A stretch of DNA of 64,000 bases from Sulfurimonas denitrificans DSM 1251. Lineage in GTDB: Bacteria; Campylobacterota; Campylobacteria; Campylobacterales; Sulfurimonadaceae. The stretch spans positions 310,001 through 374,000 of the forward strand of contig NC_007575.1 in the NCBI RefSeq assembly GCF_000012965.1, in the 5' to 3' direction. A program made the position numbers and the translations under genes. The notes beneath the pieces were generated by a model, which saw only the letters and a program-made list of their open reading frames with translations, had not been told where the DNA came from and did no database searches. Positions 26,472-34,720 of this stretch are shown here, piece after piece (position 1 is the stretch's first letter; each line of letters begins with the position of its first letter).

Positions 26472-28391
26472 ATGAGTAATAAAATGCGTCAAAAGATGGC
26501 AGATAGCATAAGATTTTTAGCAGCAGACATGGTACAAAGTGCAAATTCAGGTCACCCAGGCGCACCTATGGGGCTCTCAGACATAGCAGTTGTTTTAAGT
26601 GAACATTTAAACCACAATCCAAAAAACCCATCTTGGTTAAATCGTGATAGAGTTGTATTCTCAGGCGGTCATGCTACAGGGCTTATCTACTCTCTTTATT
26701 ATCTTTGGGGATATGGATTAGAGATAGAAGATTTAAAAAACTTCCGTCAACTTGATTCAAAAACTCCAGGACATCCAGAGTTTGGACATACCGCTGGTGT
26801 TGAGATAACAACAGGCCCACTAGGGCAAGGTATAGCAAATGCTGTTGGTTTTTCAATGGCTTCAAAATTTGTAGGTGCGCAAGTAAACTCTGAAACTGCA
26901 AAAGTAATAGACCATAAAGTTTACTGTTTATGTGGTGATGGAGATTTAGAAGAGGGTATAAGTTATGAGGCTTGCTCAATTGCAGGGCATAACAAACTAG
27001 ATAATCTTATACTTATTTATGACTCTAATCGTATCACTATAGAGGGCTCAACTGATTTAAGTATCAGCGAAAACATCCGTATGCGTTTTGAGTCACAAGG
27101 TTGGAATGTTTTAGAGTGTGATGGTCACAATTTTGATGAGATTGACAACGTAATTACAGCTGCAAAAGTAAATTCAAAACCGACTATTATTATTGCTAAT
27201 ACTCTTATCGCAAAAGGCGCAGGCATTATGGAAGGCTCACATCATGCACACGGTGCGCCTCTTGGCAAAGATGTGATTGCTCAAGCTAAAGAGGATGCAG
27301 GCTTTCCTACAAATAAGACTTTTTACGTTGATGAAGATGTAATGGCAAGATTTAGATGTGCGGTAGAAAAGGGCGATTTGTTAGAGCGAGAGTGGATACA
27401 TAGCCTTAAAACTCTTCCATTAATGGAGCAAAATGAGGCTCTATCTGCGCTTCAGAATCCTGATTTTTCAAAAATCCAGTGGCCAAGCTTTGATAAAGCA
27501 GATGCAACAAGAAACACAAACGGGAAAATTTTAAATGCTATTGCTAAAGCTCTTCCTAACTTTTTAGGTGGTTCAGCTGATCTTAGCCCATCTAACAAGA
27601 CTGAACTTGTTGACATGGGAGTTTATCCAAAAGGGCGAAATATCTACTTTGGTATTCGTGAACATGCAATGGCTTCAATTACAAATGCTATCGCACTTTA
27701 TGGACCTCTTATGCCATTTTCGGCTACATTTTTTGTTTTTTCAGACTACTTAAAACCAGCGGCACGTATAGCGGCATTAACAGGAATACAGCAATTTTTT
27801 ATCTGGACTCATGACAGTATCGGCGTAGGAGAAGATGGACCTACTCATCAGCCAATAGAGCATTTAAGCCAGTTTCGCGCACTTCCAAACTTTTATGTGT
27901 GGCGTCCAGCTGATGGTGCTGAAAATGTTGAAGCTTGGAAAACAGCACTAGAGATGAAAAAATCTCCATCAGCTTTTGTCTGCTCACGCCAAAATCTCTC
28001 AGTTCTTCCACTTCCTGTAAAAGGAATTATAAGTAACGGTGGTTATCTTCTTGCAAGTGATGAGAATGCTACTATTACTTTGATGGCAAGTGGAAGTGAA
28101 GTTGAACTTGCACTTAAAGTTAAAGAGGCACTAAATGAGAAAAAAGTACATGTAAATGTAGTTTCAGTCCCATGCTATGACCTTTTTATAGAGCAAGATA
28201 AAACTTATATAGACTCAATTATTAAGCCTAACACTAAAAAAATAGCAATAGAAGCAGCTCGTGGTTTAGAGTGGTATAGATTTGCGGATGAAGTAATTGG
28301 TATGGATACATTCGGTGCTTCTGCTCCTGCTGATAAACTCTTTGCAAAATTTGGTTTCTCAGTAGAGGGCGTTCTCTCTAAAATAATATAA
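26472..28391 (+). CDS. tkt: Transketolase
   Basis: Transfers two-carbon ketol units between sugar phosphates in the pentose phosphate/Calvin-type pathways, with ThDP and Mg. The 639-residue product has the substrate/ThDP histidines (NSGHPGAPMG, GGHATGL), the ThDP motif GDGDLEEGISYEA, and the pyrimidine-domain GIREHAMASI and HDSIGVGEDGPTHQPIEHL blocks. Full length. It follows ispA with an AAAAAGG site and probably shares its transcript. Confidence 0.96.
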   Translation: MSNKMRQKMADSIRFLAADMVQSANSGHPGAPMGLSDIAVVLSEHLNHNPKNPSWLNRDRVVFSGGHATGLIYSLYYLWGYGLEIEDLKNFRQLDSKTPGHPEFGHTAGVEITTGPLGQGIANAVGFSMASKFVGAQVNSETAKVIDHKVYCLCGDGDLEEGISYEACSIAGHNKLDNLILIYDSNRITIEGSTDLSISENIRMRFESQGWNVLECDGHNFDEIDNVITAAKVNSKPTIIIANTLIAKGAGIMEGSHHAHGAPLGKDVIAQAKEDAGFPTNKTFYVDEDVMARFRCAVEKGDLLEREWIHSLKTLPLMEQNEALSALQNPDFSKIQWPSFDKADATRNTNGKILNAIAKALPNFLGGSADLSPSNKTELVDMGVYPKGRNIYFGIREHAMASITNAIALYGPLMPFSATFFVFSDYLKPAARIAALTGIQQFFIWTHDSIGVGEDGPTHQPIEHLSQFRALPNFYVWRPADGAENVEAWKTALEMKKSPSAFVCSRQNLSVLPLPVKGIISNGGYLLASDENATITLMASGSEVELALKVKEALNEKKVHVNVVSVPCYDLFIEQDKTYIDSIIKPNTKKIAIEAARGLEWYRFADEVIGMDTFGASAPADKLFAKFGFSVEGVLSKII

Positions 28392-28399
28392 TTTTAACA

Positions 28400-28416
28400 G
28401 TTGGCATAGTGCCAAC
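28400..28416 (+). terminator. Hairpin after tkt
   Basis: GTTGGCA-TAG-TGCCAAC forms a perfect 7-bp stem 9 bases after the tkt stop. It has no following T run, so it may be a processing or 3'-end stabilising hairpin instead of a true intrinsic terminator. Confidence 0.45.
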
Positions 28417-28581
28417 AGTTAAAACACTAAACAATCTCCATTTGGTCACAATCTTAAAAAATATTATAAAGTGTTACTAAAAAAGATAATATAGATTTTT
28501 TTGTTATTTTTTACTTAAAATTAATATTTGTTTTATTTTAGTAATATATAATAAAACATATTTTGTTAAAAGGAGTTATAA

Positions 28582-28833
28582 ATGAAGTTACTTTCTGTTT
28601 TACTTGTAGGTGCAACATTATGTTTTGGTGCAGTTGATATTAACAAAGCTGACAAAGCTCAGCTAATGGAGATAAAGGGTGTAGGAGAAGCAAAAGCAAA
28701 TGCTATTTTAGAGTATAGAAAAGAGCATAAATGTTTTAAAACGGTTGAGGAGATAAAAAATGTCAAAGGGTTTGGTGTTAAATTTTTAGAAAAAAACAAG
28801 TCAAATTTAGAGGCTAGTAGCTGTAAAAAGTAG
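28582..28833 (+). CDS. Exported ComEA-like helix-hairpin-helix DNA-binding protein
   Basis: An 83-residue protein with a signal peptide (MKLLSVLLVGATLCFGA, 1-17) and a double helix-hairpin-helix domain: VDINKADKAQLMEIKGVGEAKANAI and the second hairpin VKGFGVKFLE. This is the minimal ComEA form, which binds incoming double-stranded DNA in the periplasm during natural transformation. Two Cys (51, 81) could form a disulfide. It has a strong AAAAGGAG site and a private terminator built from two copies of the window's enriched motif CTACATGTA. Confidence 0.85.
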   Translation: MKLLSVLLVGATLCFGAVDINKADKAQLMEIKGVGEAKANAILEYRKEHKCFKTVEEIKNVKGFGVKFLEKNKSNLEASSCKK

Positions 28834-28840
28834 CTCTTAT

Positions 28841-28870
28841 ATCTACATGTACCCTTACATGTAGATTTTT
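28841..28870 (+). terminator. Perfect terminator of the comEA-like gene
   Basis: An 11-bp perfect stem, ATCTACATGTA (28841-28851) with TACATGTAGAT (28856-28866), has a CCCT loop and ends in a T run. It contains two inverted copies of the enriched 9-mer CTACATGTA (28843-28851 and 28856-28864). Confidence 0.85.
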
Positions 28871-28885
28871 AAAATATATAAAAAT

Positions 28886-29560
28886 TTAAATTACCTCTTT
28901 TAAGACGCACCCACTTCCATAAGGCTTTTTTGAGTAGTAACTCTTGCCATGTGCTACTAGCAAAGCATGAAACTCCTGATATGTTTTTAGAAGCTCCACC
29001 TCATTTTTTATGCACTCTTTTAAAGATGTTTCCACAAGGTTTTTTATATCTCTGTATTTTGTTTTTGGCTCTATCATGCCAAGCTCACTTAATAATCTTT
29101 TTGTGTAAGCATCAACTTTAAATTCTAGCTGATTGTAACCATATAGAAGTATAGAATCAGCACTCTCCTCGCCGATACCAATAACACTCAAGAGCGCATC
29201 CCTTGTTGGTACTTTGCCATCTAGACTCTTATAGAATTTTATAAATTCCAAAATGTATCTTGTTTTTTGATTAAAATATCCACAAGGCTTGATAGCCTCT
29301 TTTAATTCCAAGATATTCATGTTCTCTATGCCATATACATTTAGTGCGCTCTTTACATGTAGATTGTTTAATGATTTTACAACTGAGGTAAAAGTTGTGT
29401 TTTGAGTTAAAATTGAGCCTAAACAGACCTCAAATATCTCATCTTCATTGTGTGGAAAAGTGTAATCTAGTTTATGATAACCATGACCTAGTATTGGCCA
29501 CCAGCCTTGAGGACCATACATCTCATAGAGAGTTTTATAGATATGATAAACTCTATTCAT
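28886..29560 (-). CDS. HhH-GPD DNA glycosylase (MagIII-like)
   Basis: A 224-residue endonuclease III-superfamily base-excision enzyme. QNTTFTSVVKSL, the helix-hairpin-helix VIGIGEESADSILL and the catalytic Asp in FKVDAYTKR are present. The Lys that makes EndoIII bifunctional is replaced (IGEES), and the C-terminal four-Cys Fe-S cluster is absent, with one Cys remaining. Both traits match Helicobacter MagIII, a 3-methyladenine glycosylase. It overlaps the AEC permease stop by 4 bases. Confidence 0.85.
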   Translation of the reverse strand: MNRVYHIYKTLYEMYGPQGWWPILGHGYHKLDYTFPHNEDEIFEVCLGSILTQNTTFTSVVKSLNNLHVKSALNVYGIENMNILELKEAIKPCGYFNQKTRYILEFIKFYKSLDGKVPTRDALLSVIGIGEESADSILLYGYNQLEFKVDAYTKRLLSELGMIEPKTKYRDIKNLVETSLKECIKNEVELLKTYQEFHALLVAHGKSYYSKKPYGSGCVLKEVI

Positions 29561-30465
29561 AGATAATTAAGCAATCTGATTCCAATAAAAATTGCTCCTA
29601 AAAATATAACAGATGAGATAAAGACAAGTGCAGTTACAACTTTTGGTTTGCAATCATAAAGAGAGGCAAAATTTACATTTGCAATGGCAAGAGGAACTAA
29701 TAACTCTATAAAAATTATTCCCTTTATCATCAAATCAAGCTCAATTAAAAAGAGAACTAAAAACGTAAGAGCGGGTAAGATGATAAATTTTACACTAATA
29801 ACCCAAAGAGTTAACCTTTTACTTATTTCACTGATTTTTGTTCCATATAGATAAATCCCAAACAAAAAGAGTTGCATAACTATAGAAGCATAAGCCCCCA
29901 TCATAAGCGTTTTCATAATCTCAACACTCGGCTGATAACCATAAGCACTAAGAGTAATTGCTAATGCTGCTGCCCAGAGAATAGGGAGTTTTGCTATATT
30001 TTTAAACGAACTCTTAACATCAAAGCTCCCTCTTGAGTAGTAGTAAACACCAACTGTATAGACAATAAATACATTCATAAGATTTATAACAGTAGTGTAT
30101 GGGATAGACTCTTCTCCAAAAATAGCGATATTTAATGGAATACCAAGATTTCCAGTATTTCCTATAACAGCTGCGACTGTTGCGATGGAGTACTCTTTTT
30201 TATCCTCAAATAGTCTCTTTGCCATCAGAGCTGATATAAAAAGCACTAAGATAACAATGAAAAGATAAATTGAAGGTGCAAAGAGAAGTGTGGAGTCAAC
30301 GGGGCGGATAAGTAGTCCCCAAAATGTCAGAAAAACTTGTAAAAAATATACATTTATAAGAGTTATGGTTTTATCATCAATGCGCTCTTTAAAACTCATC
30401 TTTGCTATAAAGCCTATAACAATAAAGATATAAATAGCCAAGATTGAAAATAGTATTGAACTCAT
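29557..30465 (-). CDS. Auxin efflux carrier (AEC) family permease
   Basis: A 302-residue membrane protein with about ten hydrophobic segments and AEC family features (GNTGNLGIPLNIAIFGEE; ELLVPLAIANVNFASLYD). Bacterial members export small organic anions such as malate; the substrate here is unknown. The frame opens at 30513, but the ATG at 30465 starts the first membrane helix. A TATAAT ends 6 bases before that ATG and no Shine-Dalgarno is seen, suggesting a leaderless message. Confidence 0.8.
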   Translation of the reverse strand: MSSILFSILAIYIFIVIGFIAKMSFKERIDDKTITLINVYFLQVFLTFWGLLIRPVDSTLLFAPSIYLFIVILVLFISALMAKRLFEDKKEYSIATVAAVIGNTGNLGIPLNIAIFGEESIPYTTVINLMNVFIVYTVGVYYYSRGSFDVKSSFKNIAKLPILWAAALAITLSAYGYQPSVEIMKTLMMGAYASIVMQLFLFGIYLYGTKISEISKRLTLWVISVKFIILPALTFLVLFLIELDLMIKGIIFIELLVPLAIANVNFASLYDCKPKVVTALVFISSVIFLGAIFIGIRLLNYL

Positions 30466-30471
30466 GGAGCG

Positions 30472-30493
30472 ATTATAGCAAATAGTGTATAAT
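30472..30493. promoter_or_regulatory. Back-to-back -10 elements for the AEC permease and thioredoxin genes
   Basis: Minus-strand TATAAT (30477-30472) is followed by CGCTCC and then the permease ATG. Plus-strand TATAAT (30488-30493) is followed by TTCGCAC, 24 bases before the thioredoxin ATG. The two boxes are 10 bases apart, so both genes must share upstream promoter DNA. Confidence 0.55.
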
Positions 30494-30517
30494 TTCGCAC
30501 TACAAAGGGGCAAAGAG

Positions 30518-30838
30518 ATGCAAAATATAGAAGATATAAATAGAGTTATAAAAGAGAATCTAGCAGTTATGCTCTACTTCTCAGCACCTACATGTAACGT
30601 ATGTCACGCATTAAAACCAAAGTTATTAGAAGCGATAGAGAACAATTTTCAAGAGTTTGAAGTAGTAAGTATCGATACATCTATAGAGCAAGAGATTGCA
30701 GCCAACTTTAGTGTTTTTGCCATTCCTACTGTTTTAGTTTTTTTAGATGGCAGAGAGTTTTTAAGAAAATCTCGCCACATGAGTGTTGATGAGGTTATAA
30801 GAGAGATAAAAAGACCTTACGAAGTTATGACTTCATAA
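30518..30838 (+). CDS. Thioredoxin-family protein
   Basis: A 106-residue thioredoxin fold with active site APTCNVCHALKP (Cys26, Cys29) and the cis-Pro loop FAIPTVLVF. The CNVC pair differs from the classical WCGPC, so substrate and redox potential probably differ from housekeeping TrxA. The ATG at 30518 follows AAAGGGG; the longer upstream frame is not needed. It is cytoplasmic (no signal peptide) and convergent with the trmH-type gene 3 bases away. Confidence 0.85.
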   Translation: MQNIEDINRVIKENLAVMLYFSAPTCNVCHALKPKLLEAIENNFQEFEVVSIDTSIEQEIAANFSVFAIPTVLVFLDGREFLRKSRHMSVDEVIREIKRPYEVMTS

Positions 30839-30841
30839 CCC

Positions 30842-31591
30842 TTAGCGCATAAAAGCGATTAAAGAGGCAGTGACTGCTACATTTAAAGATTCTACATCTC
30901 TATTCATAGGGATATTTATCGAGTCGTTACAAAGTGCTTCAATCTCACGTGAGACTCCATCACTCTCATTTCCAAGAACAAATATAGATTTATCCTCTTG
31001 ACGCAAATCGTAGATGCTCTTTTTTGCATGTGAAGAGAGAAGATATATTTTTGTATCTTTTAGTTCTTTTAAAACTTCATCTAAAGTGTTGCAGTAGTAA
31101 ATAGGAAGTTTAAACAGTGTTCCTGCACTGGCTTTTATGACAAGAGGAGAGATTTTAGCACTATTTTTTTTAGGAAGAATCACACCATCAATATATCCAG
31201 CAGCACAAGAGCGTATAATCATTCCTAGATTTTGAGGATTTTGGATGCCATCAAGTGCTAAAAGTTTAAATTTTTTGAGATTTTTTATCTCATTCGCATT
31301 TTTATAAGAATTAGCGATTATATCAATTGCAACACCTTGATCTTGTTTTGAATTTTTACTTATGCGACTAAGTGCATTTTTATCATGATAAGTGACTTGA
31401 ATATCTCTTTTTTTTGCTAAAGATAAGATAGTTTCTATAGCACCATCGCTTTTATTAGAGTTAGAGAGATGAAGTTTATGTATCTCTATTGTGTTGTCTA
31501 GTAAAACTTCTATAATCACATTTCTTCCATAAAGAGTTATGATTTTTTCAAAATACGCTTTTTTATCTTTGTACTCTTGTGAATCTTGCAA
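30842..31591 (-). CDS. TrmH/SpoU-family RNA 2'-O-ribose methyltransferase
   Basis: A 249-residue SAM-dependent methyltransferase of the knotted SPOUT class. It has an N-terminal substrate-binding domain, then motif 1 (LDGIQNPQNLGMIIRSC), motif 2 (FVLGNESDGVS) and motif 3 (INIPM...ESLNVAVTASL). Relatives such as RlmB methylate 23S rRNA and TrmH tRNA; the two-domain layout favours an rRNA target, but this is not certain. Confidence 0.87.
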   Translation of the reverse strand: MQDSQEYKDKKAYFEKIITLYGRNVIIEVLLDNTIEIHKLHLSNSNKSDGAIETILSLAKKRDIQVTYHDKNALSRISKNSKQDQGVAIDIIANSYKNANEIKNLKKFKLLALDGIQNPQNLGMIIRSCAAGYIDGVILPKKNSAKISPLVIKASAGTLFKLPIYYCNTLDEVLKELKDTKIYLLSSHAKKSIYDLRQEDKSIFVLGNESDGVSREIEALCNDSINIPMNRDVESLNVAVTASLIAFMR

Positions 31592-31640
31592 AATAGAGCC
31601 TTTTATTTAATTGAGTAGAATTTTACACTATTTAAGTTTG

Positions 31641-32366
31641 TTATCTGATTTCATAGACTATTTCTGTTCTATTTTTCTTCTTTATAATCTCTTTAACGCT
31701 AAGAGTATCAATTTGTATTTTCATAAACTCTTCGATTGAGTTTATAGAATTTTCTGCAACGGCTCTCAAAACCAAACCTCTATAAGCTTTAGCCCAGTGA
31801 CTTACTACTTTGCCATCTTTTAAAAATTTCAAAGTTAAATAAGGTTTATTTATCTCATAAAATTTATCATAATATCCAGCGCGTAAATCTAAAATATCAG
31901 CGTTTGATAGAAAAAGATCAAGCTGATATGAAAATCTATCTTTATAAAATTTATCAGGTATAAGATTACCTATATTATTTCCTTGTTTTACCTTATAGTT
32001 AGCAATTGTATCGCCTCCGAAAATTGGGCCATAAAGGTTTGAAAATATAATACTATTTTTCATTAGATACTCTTTTGCACTATTATTAAGCGTCTCAAAG
32101 TTGAGATATTGATATGCTATACCATCATAACGTTCAATAGAGTGCATAAGTGGTGACTTGAAAATATCATTTATATATGGTTGGCAGTCTGAAAATTTTT
32201 TAAATCCAAAAAGTTCTTTAATTACCTCTTCATTATGACTATTTACGACGCTATTGTATTCATTTAGTATGGTTTCTCTTGCGCTATTTGAACCAAAAAG
32301 TTCTTTTTGCTCTTCAGTGCCACCAGTTTTTTTGTTCTCAGATGGAGAAAATAATATTTTTAACAT
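31641..32366 (-). CDS. YaaA/DUF328 family protein (peroxide stress)
   Basis: A 241-residue protein starting MLKILFSPSENK, the family signature, with conserved YDGIAYQYL and FSNLYGPIFGGDTI-type blocks. E. coli YaaA limits free iron and DNA damage during peroxide stress. The ATG at 32366 is preferred to the TTG just upstream. It sits upstream of and opposite to the tRNA-tuf promoter. Confidence 0.8.
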   Translation of the reverse strand: MLKILFSPSENKKTGGTEEQKELFGSNSARETILNEYNSVVNSHNEEVIKELFGFKKFSDCQPYINDIFKSPLMHSIERYDGIAYQYLNFETLNNSAKEYLMKNSIIFSNLYGPIFGGDTIANYKVKQGNNIGNLIPDKFYKDRFSYQLDLFLSNADILDLRAGYYDKFYEINKPYLTLKFLKDGKVVSHWAKAYRGLVLRAVAENSINSIEEFMKIQIDTLSVKEIIKKKNRTEIVYEIR

Positions 32367-32457
32367 CAATAAAACCTTTAATATATATAAAATAGAAACA
32401 GATAATAGCCTTTTTTACATAAAGAGATAAATCTTTTAAATTTTAAGTAAAAACCCC

Positions 32458-32486
32458 TTGACATTGAAAATATATTGCACTATAAT
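32458..32486 (+). promoter_or_regulatory. Full-consensus sigma70 promoter of the tRNA-tuf operon
   Basis: TTGACA (32458-32463) and TATAAT (32481-32486) are separated by exactly 17 bases, a perfect match to the bacterial consensus at both hexamers. It lies 17 bases before the first tRNA. Campylobacterota housekeeping promoters usually lack a recognisable -35, so this is an exceptionally strong stable-RNA/EF-Tu promoter. Confidence 0.9.
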
Positions 32487-32503
32487 TCTGGCTCAAATTC
32501 GAT

Positions 32504-32580
32504 GCCGACATAGCTCAGTTGGCTAGAGCAGCTGATTTGTAATCAGCAGGCCCGGGGTTCAAATCCTCGTGTCGGCACCA
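32504..32580 (+). tRNA. tRNA-Thr (anticodon TGT)
   Basis: A 77-base cloverleaf with encoded CCA. The acceptor GCCGACA/TGTCGGC pairs fully, with D-arm GCTCAGTTGGCTAGAGC, anticodon stem GCTGA/TCAGC with TGT, and T-arm with GTTCAAAT. First gene of a Thr-Tyr-Gly-Thr-tuf cluster, the same order as E. coli thrU-tyrU-glyT-thrT-tufB. Confidence 0.96.
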
Positions 32581-32634
32581 TTGAATTCGAGAATATTAGA
32601 AACAGTGTTAGACCAGATTAAACAATTATGTTAT

Positions 32635-32719
32635 GGTGAGATAGTCAAGTGGCCAACGACGGCGGACTGTAAATCCGCTCCCTCCGGGTTCAGAGGTTCG
32701 ACTCCTCTTCTCACCACCA
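32635..32719 (+). tRNA. tRNA-Tyr (anticodon GTA)
   Basis: An 85-base class II tRNA with a long variable arm and encoded CCA. The acceptor GGTGAGA/TCTCACC pairs fully and the anticodon loop contains GTA. The long variable arm between CGCT and GGTTC fits tyrosine. Confidence 0.96.
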
Positions 32720-32732
32720 TTCAATGGCACAT

Positions 32733-32809
32733 GCGGGCGTAGCTCAGTTGGCTAGAGCGTCAGCCTTCCAAGCTGAGGGTCGAGGGTTCGAGTCCCTTCA
32801 CCCGCTCCA
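32733..32809 (+). tRNA. tRNA-Gly (anticodon TCC) with a C6-A67 acceptor mismatch
   Basis: A 77-base tRNA with encoded CCA and the anticodon loop CTTCCAA. The acceptor GCGGGCG against CACCCGC pairs at six of seven positions; C6 faces A67. Other arms pair normally, so it is very likely functional. Confidence 0.94.
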
Positions 32810-32964
32810 TTGAAAATTCTGGAAGCTGAAGTACAATTTCAACCTACTTCATAAACATATATTTAAACTAAGATTATAGTATATGGCAATCTACACAAAA
32901 AACAATCTAATATTTAAAAAATTATGCAATTATTGCTTGGTGTCTATTTTACTTTTTTAACTTT

Positions 32965-33039
<75 letters not shown>

Positions 33040-33129
33040 TAAGGTAAAGTATAGACAAAGTTTAAGCAATAATTGAATAATTTTTGGGTACAATTCCATT
33101 TCTATTCACAAATTAAGTCGGAGGACACT

Positions 33130-34329
33130 ATGGCAAAAGAAAAGTTTGCGCGTAATAAACCGCATGTAAACATAGGTACAATTGGTCACGTAGATCATGG
33201 TAAAACAACATTGACAGCTGCAATTACTGCGGTATTAGCAGTAACAAATGGTGCAAAAATGATGGATTATGATGCTATCGACAATGCTCCTGAAGAGCGT
33301 GAGCGCGGTATTACAATTGCAACATCACACGTAGAATACGAAACTAACAATCGTCACTATGCACACGTTGATTGTCCAGGTCACGCGGATTATGTTAAAA
33401 ACATGATTACAGGTGCTGCACAAATGGATGGTGCTATTTTAGTTGTTTCTGCAGCTGATGGTCCGATGCCTCAAACTCGTGAGCATATTCTTCTTTCTAA
33501 GCAAGTTGGTGTTCCATATATCGTTGTTTTCATGAACAAAGAAGATATGGTTGATGACGAAGAGCTATTAGAGTTAGTTGAAATGGAAATCCGTGAACTT
33601 CTTGATATGTATGATTTCCCAGGTGACGATACTCCAATCGTAGCTGGTTCAGCAAAAGAAGCATTAGATGAAGCAAAAACTGGTACACTTGGACCATGGT
33701 CTGCAAAAATACAAAAGCTTATGGCTGCTGTAGATGAGTATATTCCTGAGCCAACTCGTGAAGTTGATAGAGATTTCTTAATGCCTGTTGAAGATGTTTT
33801 CTCAATCTCTGGTCGTGGAACAGTTGTAACTGGTCGTATCGAGCGTGGAACAGTTAAAATTGGGGATGCTATTGAAATCGTAGGTATCCGTGATACTCAA
33901 AAAACTACTGTAACTGGTATAGAGATGTTCCGTAAAGAAATGGATCAAGGTTTAGCTGGTGACAACTGTGGTGTTCTAGTTCGTGGTATAGGTAAAGATG
34001 ATGTTGAGCGTGGTCAAGTGCTTTGTAAGCCAGGCACAATCAATCCTCACACTAAATTTACAGCTGAGATTTACGTATTAAGTAAAGAAGAGGGTGGTCG
34101 TCATACTCCATTCTTTACTAACTATCGTCCACAGTTCTATGTTCGTACTACAGACGTTACAGGTGCTATCTATTTACCAGAAGGTACAGAGATGGTTATG
34201 CCAGGTGACAACGTAAGTATTACTGTTGAGCTAATTCACCCAATCGCTATGGAAAAAGGTACTAAGTTCGCTATCCGTGAGGGTGGACGTACTGTTGGTG
34301 CTGGTGTTGTAGCTGAGATTCTTGCATAA
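33130..34329 (+). CDS. tuf: Elongation factor Tu
   Basis: The GTPase that brings aminoacyl-tRNA to the ribosome. The 399-residue product has G1 GHVDHGKT, switch I region [18 protein letters not shown]3 DCPGH, G4 NKED (a variant of NKXD) and the C-terminal barrels. The frame opens at 33073, but the ATG at 33130 follows CGGAGG and gives the invariant [14 protein letters not shown] start. It is co-transcribed with the upstream tRNAs. It is the only tuf in this window; the str operon at 46938-49990 lacks one. Confidence 0.98.
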   Translation: MAKEKFARNKPHVNIGTIGHVDHGKTTLTAAITAVLAVTNGAKMMDYDAIDNAPEERERGITIATSHVEYETNNRHYAHVDCPGHADYVKNMITGAAQMDGAILVVSAADGPMPQTREHILLSKQVGVPYIVVFMNKEDMVDDEELLELVEMEIRELLDMYDFPGDDTPIVAGSAKEALDEAKTGTLGPWSAKIQKLMAAVDEYIPEPTREVDRDFLMPVEDVFSISGRGTVVTGRIERGTVKIGDAIEIVGIRDTQKTTVTGIEMFRKEMDQGLAGDNCGVLVRGIGKDDVERGQVLCKPGTINPHTKFTAEIYVLSKEEGGRHTPFFTNYRPQFYVRTTDVTGAIYLPEGTEMVMPGDNVSITVELIHPIAMEKGTKFAIREGGRTVGAGVVAEILA

Positions 34330-34350
34330 TTCGCTTAAGCGAATATGCAA
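34322..34350 (+). repeat. Near-perfect inverted repeat at the end of tuf
   Basis: The palindrome ATTCGCTTAAGCGAAT (34329-34344) is flanked by TTGCAT/ATGCAA, giving a 29-base hairpin with one unpaired A that overlaps the tuf stop codon. It has no T run. It lies between tuf and rpmG and may slow decay of or process the message. Confidence 0.7.
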
Positions 34351-34372
34351 AATCCTTTAAAAGGTTAATAAC

Positions 34373-34525
34373 ATGAGAGAAGCAATACATTTAGGGTGTG
34401 AAAAGTGTACTCGTCGTAACTATCATACTACTAAAAACAAAAAAACTCATACTGAAAAATTTTCAGTTAAAAAATATTGTAAATTTTGTCGTGAGCATAC
34501 TCTTCACAAAGAGATGAAGTTATAA
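34373..34525 (+). CDS. rpmG: 50S ribosomal protein L33
   Basis: A 50-residue protein of the zinc-binding (C+) L33 type: Cys9/Cys12 (GCEKCTRRNY) and Cys36/Cys39 (YCKFCREH). The start is ATG at 34373 after AAAAGG. Position between tuf and secE matches other Campylobacterota. Confidence 0.95.
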   Translation: MREAIHLGCEKCTRRNYHTTKNKKTHTEKFSVKKYCKFCREHTLHKEMKL

Positions 34526-34536
34526 TATTAAAGTTG

Positions 34537-34571
34537 CAATAAAGCTAAGGTTGAATACTTCTGCTTTATTG
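34537..34571 (+). other. Hairpin between rpmG and tRNA-Trp
   Basis: CAATAAAGC (34537-34545) pairs with GCTTTATTG (34563-34571), a 9-bp stem immediately before tRNA-Trp. It may help release the tRNA from the mRNA or end rpmG. No strong T run. Confidence 0.5.
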
Positions 34572-34580
34572 TTAAAATAA

Positions 34581-34657
34581 AGGCGTATAGCTCCAACGGT
34601 TAGAGCACCGGATTCCAAATCCGGGTGTTGGGAGTTCGAATCTCTCTACGCCTGCCA
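34581..34657 (+). tRNA. tRNA-Trp (anticodon CCA)
   Basis: A 77-base tRNA with encoded CCA. The acceptor AGGCGTA/TACGCCT pairs fully, the anticodon stem is CCGGA/TCCGG with loop TTCCAAA, and the T-arm has GTTCGAAT. Embedded between rpmG and secE, as in several Campylobacterota. A 9-bp inverted repeat CATTAATTA/TAATTAATG (34660-34703) follows it. Confidence 0.96.
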
Positions 34658-34720
34658 CACATTAATTATTTGTAGTGCTTTGGGGCTTTATTTGTAATTA
34701 ATGACGATTAGGAAAGTTGA

